This document shows positions 37,831-46,537 of a DNA stretch of 64,000 bases, piece after piece; position 1 is the first letter of the stretch; each line of letters opens with the position of its first letter. The notes beneath the pieces are model-generated. The model was not told the DNA's origin. It ran no database searches and was given only the letters and a program-made list of their open reading frames with translations. This stretch comes from an uncultured Gemmatimonadales bacterium. GTDB lineage: Bacteria > Gemmatimonadota > Gemmatimonadetes > Palauibacterales > Palauibacteraceae. The stretch covers positions 1 through 64,000 of the forward strand of contig CAMYMV010000016.1 in NCBI GenBank assembly GCA_947259585.1. The letters are read 5' to 3'. A program made the position numbers and the translations under genes.

Positions 37831-38394
37831 ATGCTAGATACCGTTGAAGCCTCCCCCGTCCGCGAGTCCGTCGAGCGGCTGTGGCCGGAGCTGGAGTGGA
37901 TTCAGGACCCCGCTCTTCGCGAGAGCACGCTGCTCACATGGATCCGGGCGTTCGAGGCGAGCCCGCTCGAGCCCGACGATCTGGAGGAGATCCCCTTCAC
38001 GCTCCTGGTGCCCGATTGCCCGGCGACCTTCATGGAGCACAAACGCTGCGTCGTGCACATAGCTCGGCGCTCCGCCGAGGCGATGCAGGAGTTCCTCGGA
38101 CGCGCGCTCCAGATCGACATGGATGTGGTCATCGCCGGGGCCATTCTCGCCGACGTCGGCAAGCTCCTCGAGTACGAGCGGGTCGGCGGCGAGGCGGTGC
38201 AGAGCGAGCGCGGGAAAGCGCTTCGGCATCCGTTCACGGGAGTCCACCTGGCGATGGCGTGCGGCGTCCCCGATGAGGTCTGCCACATCATCGCCACGCA
38301 CGCGGCCGAGGGTGACCTCGTCAAGCGGAGCACCGAGGCCTTCATCGTCCATCACGCCGACTTCATGAGCTTCGAGCCCTTCAAGAACCTGTAG
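37831..38394 (+). CDS. HD-domain protein, first gene of the tricarboxylate-type operon
   Basis: MEHKRCVVHIARR...AGAILADVGKLLEYE...HPFTGVHLAMACGVPDEVCHIIATHAAEGD...HHADF. Confidence 0.8.
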   Translation: MLDTVEASPVRESVERLWPELEWIQDPALRESTLLTWIRAFEASPLEPDDLEEIPFTLLVPDCPATFMEHKRCVVHIARRSAEAMQEFLGRALQIDMDVVIAGAILADVGKLLEYERVGGEAVQSERGKALRHPFTGVHLAMACGVPDEVCHIIATHAAEGDLVKRSTEAFIVHHADFMSFEPFKNL

Positions 38395-38413
38395 TGACTG
38401 AAAGGACTGAGCG

Positions 38414-39802
38414 GTGAGCGACACGATCACGGCCCGCATCTCGCGCTGGGCCTGCGACCTGACCTACGAGGACCTGAGCGACGCGGCCGTTCGAGAGGCG
38501 AAGCGCTATCTGCTCGACTCCCTGGGCTGCGCGCTCGGCGGCTTCCAGCAGCACGATGTGAAGATCGCCCTCGAGGTGCTCGAGGAGCATGCCGGCACGG
38601 GCCCGGCCACGGTTATCGGAACGGGGCAGCGGCTGGATCCGATCTCCGCCTCGCTGCTCAATGCCCTGATGGTCCGCGTCATGGACTACAACGACATCTA
38701 CTGGAAGCAGGACCCGTCGCACCCGTCGGACATCATCCCGGCTGCCATGGCGTGCGGGGAGCGGGCCGGCAAGGCGGGTCGGGACCTGATCCTCGGCATC
38801 GTGCTCGGCCACGAGTTCGAGATGCGGCTCTGCGAGGCCGCCTTCCCCGGCATCCGCGAGCGCGGCTGGCACCACGCCACCCTCACCGCCTTCGTGTCGC
38901 CGATCGTGGCGGCCCGGATGCTGGACCTGGATCCCGAGCAGATGCAGCACGCAATCGGGATCTCGGGCTCCCGCATGTCCACGCTCGGGGCGGTGACGGC
39001 CGGGAAGCTCACCATGATGAAGAACACCGTGGATCCGATGGCTACGCAGAGCGGCGTACTGGCCGCGCTCCTGGCCGAGAAGGGCTACAGCGGCCCCGAG
39101 CACGTGATCGACGGCAAGGAGGGGCTCGCCCAGTGCATGGGTCCGGAGTGGAAGCTGGAGATCCTGGAAGAGGGGCTCGGCCATGGCTTCCGCATCACCC
39201 AGTGCGGGATGAAGGCGTTCCCGACCGAGGCGCTCACCCACGCGCCGATCTCCTGCACCCTGGACCTGATCAAGGAGAACGACCTCGCTCCGGACGATGT
39301 CGAGCAGGTGCACATACGGTCGCTGGCCCGGGCGGCGGACATCCTGGCGGACCCGACCAAGTACGATCCGCGCACCAAGGAGACCGCCGACCACAGCCTG
39401 CCCTACGTGATCGCAGCGGCGGTCGCGGAGCGTCAGGTCACGCCCCTCCAGTTCACGAACGAGAAGATCATGGACCCGACGATCCGGGCCCAGCTCCATA
39501 AGGTGAAGGTGGTGGCCGACCCGGAGATCGAGGCCCTCTTCCCCGAGCTGCAGCGCGTGATCGTGACCATCCGCACCACCGACGGCCGCGAGTTCTCGAA
39601 GCAGATCGACTACCCGAAGGGCGACCCCCGCAACCCGCTGACGGATGAGGAGATCGAAGAAAAGTTCGAGGCGCTGGCCGCGCCGATCATGCCGGCCGAG
39701 GAACAGCAGGCGCTGAAGGAAGCGGTTTGGAACCTGGAGAACGTGGAGTCGATCACGGAGCTGATGAAGCTGACGCGGGCGGCGGCCCTCGCCCACGCCT
39801 GA
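38414..39802 (+). CDS. MmgE/PrpD family protein (2-methylcitrate dehydratase-like)
   Basis: AVREAKRYLLDSLGCALGG, VMDYNDIYWKQDPSHPSDIIPAAMA, GMKAFPTEALTHAPI. Confidence 0.92.
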   Translation: MSDTITARISRWACDLTYEDLSDAAVREAKRYLLDSLGCALGGFQQHDVKIALEVLEEHAGTGPATVIGTGQRLDPISASLLNALMVRVMDYNDIYWKQDPSHPSDIIPAAMACGERAGKAGRDLILGIVLGHEFEMRLCEAAFPGIRERGWHHATLTAFVSPIVAARMLDLDPEQMQHAIGISGSRMSTLGAVTAGKLTMMKNTVDPMATQSGVLAALLAEKGYSGPEHVIDGKEGLAQCMGPEWKLEILEEGLGHGFRITQCGMKAFPTEALTHAPISCTLDLIKENDLAPDDVEQVHIRSLARAADILADPTKYDPRTKETADHSLPYVIAAAVAERQVTPLQFTNEKIMDPTIRAQLHKVKVVADPEIEALFPELQRVIVTIRTTDGREFSKQIDYPKGDPRNPLTDEEIEEKFEALAAPIMPAEEQQALKEAVWNLENVESITELMKLTRAAALAHA

Positions 39803-39812
39803 GGAGTCGGAG

Positions 39813-41746
39813 ATGGGACAGACGATCGTAGAGAAGGTTGCCCGGAATCATATGGCCGAGGGGCCGGGGGACCGTGCGCTGGCGGCCGGGGACTTCGTGA
39901 CGATCCGGCCGAGGCACGTGCTCACGCACGACAACTCGGCGCCGGTCATGAAGAAGTTCAAGGCGATCGGAGCGACCCGGGTCCTGGACCCCTCACAGCC
40001 CGTGTTCGCGCTGGACCACGACATCCAGAACACCTCCGACGAGAACCTCGCCAAGTACGGCGCGATCGAGGCGTTCGCCCGGAATCAGGGGATCGACTTC
40101 TACCCGGCGGGCACGGGAATCGGCCACCAGGTGATGATCGAGGCCCAGTACGCGGTGCCGGGGTCGTTCGTCGTGGCCTCCGACTCCCACGCCAACATGT
40201 ACGGGGGCGTGGGTGCGGTCGGGACGCCCGTGGTCCGCACCGATGCGGCGGCGATCTGGGCGACGGGCACCTTCTGGTGGCAGATCCCGCGCACCGTGCA
40301 GGTGGTGCTAAGGACGTCATCCTGGCGCTCTGCGGACTCTACAACGAGGGCGAGGTGCTGAACGCCGCCGTGGAGTTCGCCGGGCCGGGAATCGAGACGC
40401 TCTCCGTGGCCGAGCGGCTGGCGATCGCCAACATGACGACCGAGTGGGGAGCCCTCGTGGGCTGGTTTCCCGTGGACGCGAAGTCGCTGGCCTTCCTGGC
40501 TGCGCGGCGAGAGATCCTGAGCACCCGCGGCGTCGAGCGGGTGAGCGAGGACGACCTCGCCCGCTGGGAGTCCGAGCCGCCGGCCCCGGATGACGACGCC
40601 GTCTACGCCGCCTGCATCACCCTGGATCTCTCCGAGGTGACGCCTCAGCTCGCCGGCCCGGACACCGTGCAGGTGGTCACGGGCGTGGCCGAGGTCGAGC
40701 CGGAGGGGATGCCGATCCAGAAGGCCTACCTGGTCTCGTGCGTCAACTCGCGGGCCGAGGACCTCGCGGCCGCCGCGGCGGCCCTCGAAGGCAAGCGGGT
40801 CGCCGAAGGCGTGGAGCTTTACGTGGCGGCCGCCAGCCGCGAGGTCCAGGAGGAGGCGGAGCGGGGGGGAACGTGGCAGACGCTGATCGACGCCGGCGCC
40901 GTACCGCTGCCCCCCGGCTGCGGACCGTGCATCGGCCTCGGCACCGGCCTCCTGGAGCCGGGAGAGGTGGGCATCTCGGCCACCAACCGGAACTTCAAGG
41001 GCCGGATGGGCTCCCGGGACGCCCGCTGCTATCTGGCGAGCCCCGCCGTCGTCGCCGCGTCGGCCGCGGCCGGCCGGATCACCGCTCCGCGGCGCATCAA
41101 CGGCCGCCGGCTCACCCGCCGCTTCGAGGCCCTGGACGGCGCCGATCCGGCGAGGGGCACCGATGCGGACGTTCGCGTCGAGATCCTGCCGGGCTTTCCG
41201 GAGAGGATCGGCGGCCGGCTCCTCTTCCTTCCTCCCGACAACCTCAACACGGACGGGATCTACGGGAAGGACTACACCTACCGGGACGACATGACGGCCG
41301 GGGCGATGGCGCGGGTCGTGTTCGAGAACTACGACCCCGCGCTCGCTGGCCGGGTCCGGAAGGGCGACGTGATCCTGGGCGGCTGGAACTTCGGCACCGG
41401 CTCGAGTCGGGAGCAGGCGGTCACGGCGCTCCAGGCCGCCGGCATCGCGCTGGTCGTGGCAGGGAGCTTCTCCCAGACGTACCTCCGGAACGCGTTCAAC
41501 AACGGCTTCCCGTGCGTGACGTGCCCGGAGCTGGTGGACTGGCTGAAGGAGGAGCTCGCCGACCCGATCGAGGCCGGGGAGAAGACGATCGTCCCGGGCG
41601 ATGAGCTCCGGATCGACTTCTCCGGCGGGTCGATCGACTACCGGTCGAGGAGCTTTCGCTTCCCTCCCCTCGGGACCGTCCCCCAGGGGCTCGTGGTGGC
41701 GGGAGGGGTCGAGAACCAGGTCAGAGAGAAGCTGGGCATCGCTTAG
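39813..41746 (+). pseudogene. Aconitase / (homo)aconitate hydratase family, fused large and small domains, reading frame broken near 40307-40311
   Basis: ORF 39813..40361 gives the N-terminal part through TFWWQIPRTVQVV; the rest continues in another frame from KDVILALCGLYNEG (track ORF 40277..41746) with SCVNSRAEDL, GCGPCIGLG and FGTGSSREQAV motifs. May be an assembly error. Confidence 0.75.
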
Positions 41747-41792
41747 TACCGACGCCTTTGGGCGCATGTAGAACAGGGATCGGAGAGAAACG

Positions 41793-42995
41793 ATGGCGAA
41801 ATACACCGTGGTCACGATGCCGGGAGATGGAATCGGCGAGGTCGTGCTCTCAGAGGCGCTGCGGGTGCTGGAGGCCGTGGGCTTCGATGCGGAGTACGTG
41901 CACGGCGACATCGGGTGGGAGTTCTGGAAGAGCGAGGGGAACGCGCTTCCGGAGCGCACCGTCCGGTTGCTGGAGGAACACAAGCTGGGTCTGTTCGGGG
42001 CGATCACCTCGAAGCCCAAGCCGGCGGCCGCCGCCGAGCTCGACTCCTCGCTCATGGGGAAGGGCTACACGTACTACAGCCCGATCGTCACGATGCGGCA
42101 GCTCTTCAACCTGGACATCTGCATCCGGCCCTGCCGCTCCTTTAAGGGCAACCCCCTCAACTTCATCCGGCGCACCGCGGACGGGGGGTTCGAGGAGCCG
42201 GCGGTCGACGCCGTGATCTTCCGCCAGAACACCGAGGGCATGTACGCCGGACTGGAGTGGACGAACCCTCCGGAGCCCGTTCTGGCGGCGCTGGCGACCC
42301 ACCCCAAGTTCGAGAAGTTCGCCGACACCTCCCCGGAGGACCTGGCGATCAGCACGCGCGTCTTCACGCGTCCGGCCTGCCGGCGCATCCTCCGCGCCGG
42401 GTTCGAGTACGCCCGGAAGCACGGGTACGAATCGGTCACCGTGTGCGAGAAGCCCAACGTCCTCCGGGAGACCTCGGGGATGATGGAGGAGGAAGCCAAG
42501 GCGATCCACGAGGATTACCCCGAGATCCAGCTCTGGTCGACCAACATCGACGCCCAGATGATGTGGCTGACCAAGAACCCCGAAGCCTACGGAGTGATCG
42601 TGGCCGGAAACCTGTTCGGCGACATCGTCTCCGATGCCTTCGCGGGACTCGTCGGGGGCCTGGGATTCGCGGCCTCGGGCAACATCGGCGACGACGTCGC
42701 GGTCTTCGAGCCGACCCACGGCTCCGCCCCCAAGTACGCCGAGCTCGACCCGCCGATCGTGAACCCGATCGCCATGATGCTGACCGCGGCGATGATGCTC
42801 GATCATGTCGGCGAGATGGACGCCGCTAAGCGCATACGACAGGCCGTGGCCAGCGTGGTTGAGGAGGGCCGGGTCCGGGTCTACGACATGATGAGGCTCG
42901 TCGGAGCCCCGGACGTGATCGCGCGCGGAGCGGCCAGCACCCACGAGATGACGGACGCCATCATCGCCAAGCTCGGCGTGCCCGCGGCCGTCTGA
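41793..42995 (+). CDS. Isocitrate/isopropylmalate dehydrogenase family protein
   Basis: [73 protein letters not shown]. Confidence 0.92.
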   Translation: MAKYTVVTMPGDGIGEVVLSEALRVLEAVGFDAEYVHGDIGWEFWKSEGNALPERTVRLLEEHKLGLFGAITSKPKPAAAAELDSSLMGKGYTYYSPIVTMRQLFNLDICIRPCRSFKGNPLNFIRRTADGGFEEPAVDAVIFRQNTEGMYAGLEWTNPPEPVLAALATHPKFEKFADTSPEDLAISTRVFTRPACRRILRAGFEYARKHGYESVTVCEKPNVLRETSGMMEEEAKAIHEDYPEIQLWSTNIDAQMMWLTKNPEAYGVIVAGNLFGDIVSDAFAGLVGGLGFAASGNIGDDVAVFEPTHGSAPKYAELDPPIVNPIAMMLTAAMMLDHVGEMDAAKRIRQAVASVVEEGRVRVYDMMRLVGAPDVIARGAASTHEMTDAIIAKLGVPAAV

Positions 42996-43053
42996 CCTAC
43001 GGCTCGGGCCGCCGCGTCCTGACGGTGAGAGACAGGAGAGCGAGGAAAACGAG

Positions 43054-44361
43054 ATGAGCGTAACGGTGGGATCCAGGGCCGCCGGGATAGGATCGGCGGG
43101 CCGCCGCGGCAAGACGATCCGCTCCGACCTCTGGGTGCAGCTGGAGGCGCGGAGCCGCGGCGGGATCGAGCTCGAGCTGATCTCCCGGGTCGAGGCCTAC
43201 TACGGCGATGCGATCCGGGCCCAGGTGGAGGAGGTGCTCGCCGCCCTCGGAGTGACGGACGCGCGGGTGACGCTGGAGGATGCCGGCGCCCTTCCCTTCG
43301 TCATCCAGGCCCGGCTCGAGGCGGCGGCGCTGGCGGCCAGCGTGGCTCCGGCGGGGGACGCACGGCCCGCCCGGACCGCTGCGCTCCCGCCCCCGCCGCC
43401 CCGGGCGAGGATGCGCCGCTCGCGGCTCTACCTGCCCGGCAACGAGCCCAAGTTCTTCATGAGCGCGGGGCTGTACGCGCCGGATGGGATCATCCTGGAC
43501 CTCGAGGACTCGGTGCACCCGGATGCCAAGCCCGCGGCCCGACTCGTGGTCCGCAACGCGCTCCGCTGCGTGGACTTCGGGAGCGCGGAGCGCATGGTCC
43601 GCATCAACCAGCTCCCGCTGGGCCTCGAGGATCTGGCCGCCGTGGTTCCGGAGGGGCCGGAGATGATCCTCATCCCCAAGGTCGAGACGGTGGATCAGGT
43701 GAGGGAGGTGGACGACGCGATCGACGGGATCCTGAGTGGCTCGGGAGATTCTGGAAGCCCGGAGGCCGCGGACGCGGACCGCCCGCTGTGGTTGATGCCG
43801 ATTCTGGAGAGCGCCCTCGGGATCGAGAACGCGTTCGAGATCGCGGGCGCGAGCCCGCGGATCGCGGCGATCACCATCGGTCTCGAGGACTACTCGGCCG
43901 ACCTCGGGGTCCCCAAAACGGAGGAGGGAGACGAATCCGCCTGGGCGCGCCAGCGGCTGGTAAACGCGGCGAAGGCGGCGGGCGTTCAGGCGATCGACTC
44001 CGTCTACGGCCAGGTCGACGACCTCGAGGGCCTGAAGCGGTGGGGCGAGCGCTCCCGCGGGATGGGCTACGAGGGCATGGGCTGCGTGCACCCCCGCCAG
44101 ATCCGGGTGATCCACGAGGCCTTCCGGCCGCCCGCCGCTCAGGTCGAGAAGGCGCTGAAGATCGTGGCTGCCTACGAGCAGGCACGGGCCGAGGGCCGGG
44201 GCGTGGTGAGCCTGGGCTCGAAGATGATCGATCCACCCGTGGTCAGGCAGGCCCAGACCCTGGTCGAGCAGGCGAGAGCCCTCGGGCTGACAAACACCGG
44301 AAGCGAGGACGCAGCCACCGGGGCTACCGACAAGGACACGGGGAGCGAGGCCGACCGATGA
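43054..44361 (+). CDS. CitD-CitE fusion: citrate lyase acyl-carrier (gamma) domain fused to beta-subunit-like aldolase
   Basis: CitD-like N-term RSDLWVQLEARSRGGIELELISRVEAYYGDAIRAQVEEVLAALGV...; HpcH/CitE part MRRSRLYLPGNEPKFFMSAGLYAPDGIILDLEDSVHPDAK. Confidence 0.88.
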   Translation: MSVTVGSRAAGIGSAGRRGKTIRSDLWVQLEARSRGGIELELISRVEAYYGDAIRAQVEEVLAALGVTDARVTLEDAGALPFVIQARLEAAALAASVAPAGDARPARTAALPPPPPRARMRRSRLYLPGNEPKFFMSAGLYAPDGIILDLEDSVHPDAKPAARLVVRNALRCVDFGSAERMVRINQLPLGLEDLAAVVPEGPEMILIPKVETVDQVREVDDAIDGILSGSGDSGSPEAADADRPLWLMPILESALGIENAFEIAGASPRIAAITIGLEDYSADLGVPKTEEGDESAWARQRLVNAAKAAGVQAIDSVYGQVDDLEGLKRWGERSRGMGYEGMGCVHPRQIRVIHEAFRPPAAQVEKALKIVAAYEQARAEGRGVVSLGSKMIDPPVVRQAQTLVEQARALGLTNTGSEDAATGATDKDTGSEADR

Positions 44362-45968
44362 CCACAGCGACGAAGCCGACCGACAAACCGCCGCGCGGCC
44401 CTTCGCGGAGCGCCGGAGGCATGGTCCCCAACGCGCTGGGCCGACTGATACCGAGCGAGGTGAACGGCCGCGAGGCGGTGCCCTTCAAGGGCGTCGGCAA
44501 GCACGAGCCCGACGGCAGGAAACAGGCGCCCCCGATCCGGAGCTGCCGGGACTATCCGGCCGACGGCGACAAGCGCGTCGATAGCCTGGAGGAGGCCTTC
44601 CGGCGCTGCGGGCTCTCGGACGGCATGGTCATCTCCTCGCACCACCATCTCCGCGACGGAGACCGGGTGGGCATGATGGCCCTCGAGGCGGCGGCCCGCC
44701 TCGGCGTGAAGGACGTGATGTGGTTTCCCAGCGCCTCCTTCCCCTGTCAGGCACCTGTCATCGATCTGATGGAGGCGGGGGTGGTCCACCACATCGAGGG
44801 CAGCCTCAACGGTCCCCTCGGCGACTACTGCTCCCGGGGGAAGATGCGTGGCCTGGGCGTGCTCCGGTCGCACGGGGGACGGTGGCAGGCGATCCAGGAT
44901 GGAGAGGTGAAGATCGACGTGGCCGTCATCGCGGCGCCGAGCGCGGATCCCTTCGGCAACTGCGACGGATCCCACGGGCCGTCGGCCTGCGGATCGCTGG
45001 GCTTCGCCCTGGCCGACTCGATCTACGCCGAGCACGTGATCGTGGTCACCGACAACCTGGTGCCCTTCCCCTGCATCCCCTGGCAGATCCAGGGGAACAA
45101 CGTCGACTACGTCGTCGAGGTCGAGAGCATCGGCGACCCGGAGAAGATCGTCTCGGGCACCACGCGGATCACCCGCAGCCCGGAGCGGTTGATGATCGCC
45201 CGCAACGTGGCGCGCCTGCTGAAGGAAACCGGCATCATGCGCGAAGGCTTTTCCTTCCAGGCCGGCGCCGGGGGGATCGCGCTCGCCTTCGTCGACTACC
45301 TGGCCGAGCTCATGCGCGAGGCCGGCGTCAAGGCCCGTTTCGTTCGCGGCGGCTCCACCCGCTACCTGGTCGAGCTACTGGAGGAGGGGCTCACCGACTA
45401 TATCCTGGACGGCCAGACCTTCGACCTGGACGGCGTGCGCTCCATCGGCTCGGATCCCCGGCACGTCGCCACCTCGCCGTTCACCTCGTACAACTTCCAC
45501 GGCAAGGGCAACTTCGCCTCCATGGTCGACGCGGTGGTGCTCGGCGCCACGGAGGTCGACGTCCACTTCAACGCCAACGTGAACACCCACTCCGACGGCC
45601 GCCTGCTGCACGGGATCGGCGGCTGGCAGAACTGCCTGGCGTCGGGCTGCTCGATCCTGGCCGTACCCTCCTTCCGGGACCGGATCCCGGTGATCAAGGA
45701 CGAGGTCACGACGGTCACGGGACCCGGGGAGCTGATCGACGTCGTGGCCACCGAGCGGGGCATCGCCATCAACCCCCGGCGCCAGGACCTGTTGGACGCG
45801 GTCCGGGGATCAGATCTTCCGATCCGGCCGATCGAGGAGATTCAACGGGAGGTGGAGGAGCTTTGCGGGGGCAAGCCCCGGAAGGCTCGCGTGACCGATG
45901 TGCCGGTGGCGGTGATCAAGTGGGTCGATGGGACGGTGATCGACACCGTCTACCAGGTGGCCGAGTAG
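44358..45968 (+). CDS. citF: Citrate lyase alpha subunit-like (CoA-transferase)
   Basis: NALGRLIPSEVNGREAVPFKGVG; SSHHHLRDGD; ATGA overlap with the CitDE gene. Confidence 0.9.
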   Translation: MTTATKPTDKPPRGPSRSAGGMVPNALGRLIPSEVNGREAVPFKGVGKHEPDGRKQAPPIRSCRDYPADGDKRVDSLEEAFRRCGLSDGMVISSHHHLRDGDRVGMMALEAAARLGVKDVMWFPSASFPCQAPVIDLMEAGVVHHIEGSLNGPLGDYCSRGKMRGLGVLRSHGGRWQAIQDGEVKIDVAVIAAPSADPFGNCDGSHGPSACGSLGFALADSIYAEHVIVVTDNLVPFPCIPWQIQGNNVDYVVEVESIGDPEKIVSGTTRITRSPERLMIARNVARLLKETGIMREGFSFQAGAGGIALAFVDYLAELMREAGVKARFVRGGSTRYLVELLEEGLTDYILDGQTFDLDGVRSIGSDPRHVATSPFTSYNFHGKGNFASMVDAVVLGATEVDVHFNANVNTHSDGRLLHGIGGWQNCLASGCSILAVPSFRDRIPVIKDEVTTVTGPGELIDVVATERGIAINPRRQDLLDAVRGSDLPIRPIEEIQREVEELCGGKPRKARVTDVPVAVIKWVDGTVIDTVYQVAE

Positions 45969-45970
45969 GT

Positions 45971-46471
45971 TCAGCGAATCATCCGGACGATCGCTGCGAG
46001 GACCAGCGCCGCGATCGCCAACCAGACGATGCCGCACGCGTGTGCCCGCAGATGGTGCACGTAGTCCTTGTAGCCCGCCAAACCCTCCGTGCCGGGAATG
46101 ACCAGACGCCCAGGAGTGATGGTGCAGTATATCAACCAGTCGAGCACGACCAGATCGACGATGAAGAAGACGAACAGCACCCCGATAATGTGAGCGAAAA
46201 GCACCCCGAAAGAGACGTCGACCGCTCCCTCGGCCTCGAGCCCGAGCGCCGACATGACCGGGATCCCGACGAGCAGGGCCATGAAGGGGATGAAAAAGAA
46301 CAACGCCTGCAGCGTCTCGCGCCTCGTCAGGGGAGGCACGCTCTCACGAATATCACGCGGCAGATCCTTGAGGGCGAAGCGCGGATTGAACGTGACGGCG
46401 CCCATCAGGACCAGCGAGGCGAGCACCGAAAGCAGCGCGCCGTGAGCGAGTATTCTGCCGGGGTCTAGCAC
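45971..46471 (-). CDS. Hypothetical membrane protein
   Basis: 166 aa, four hydrophobic segments; GTG start inferred. Confidence 0.7.
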   Translation of the reverse strand: MLDPGRILAHGALLSVLASLVLMGAVTFNPRFALKDLPRDIRESVPPLTRRETLQALFFFIPFMALLVGIPVMSALGLEAEGAVDVSFGVLFAHIIGVLFVFFIVDLVVLDWLIYCTITPGRLVIPGTEGLAGYKDYVHHLRAHACGIVWLAIAALVLAAIVRMIR

Positions 46472-46537
46472 CGTGGCCTCCCGTCGACGAGCATGCTTCA
46501 GGCTATCCCGCGTGGAGACAGCTGCAAGGGGATCTGA

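Noticed and set aside
43788-44357. Extension of the citF ORF upstream into citDE
   Set aside because: Arg/Gly-rich shadow sequence; ATG at 44358 with overlap to the upstream stop is the plausible start.
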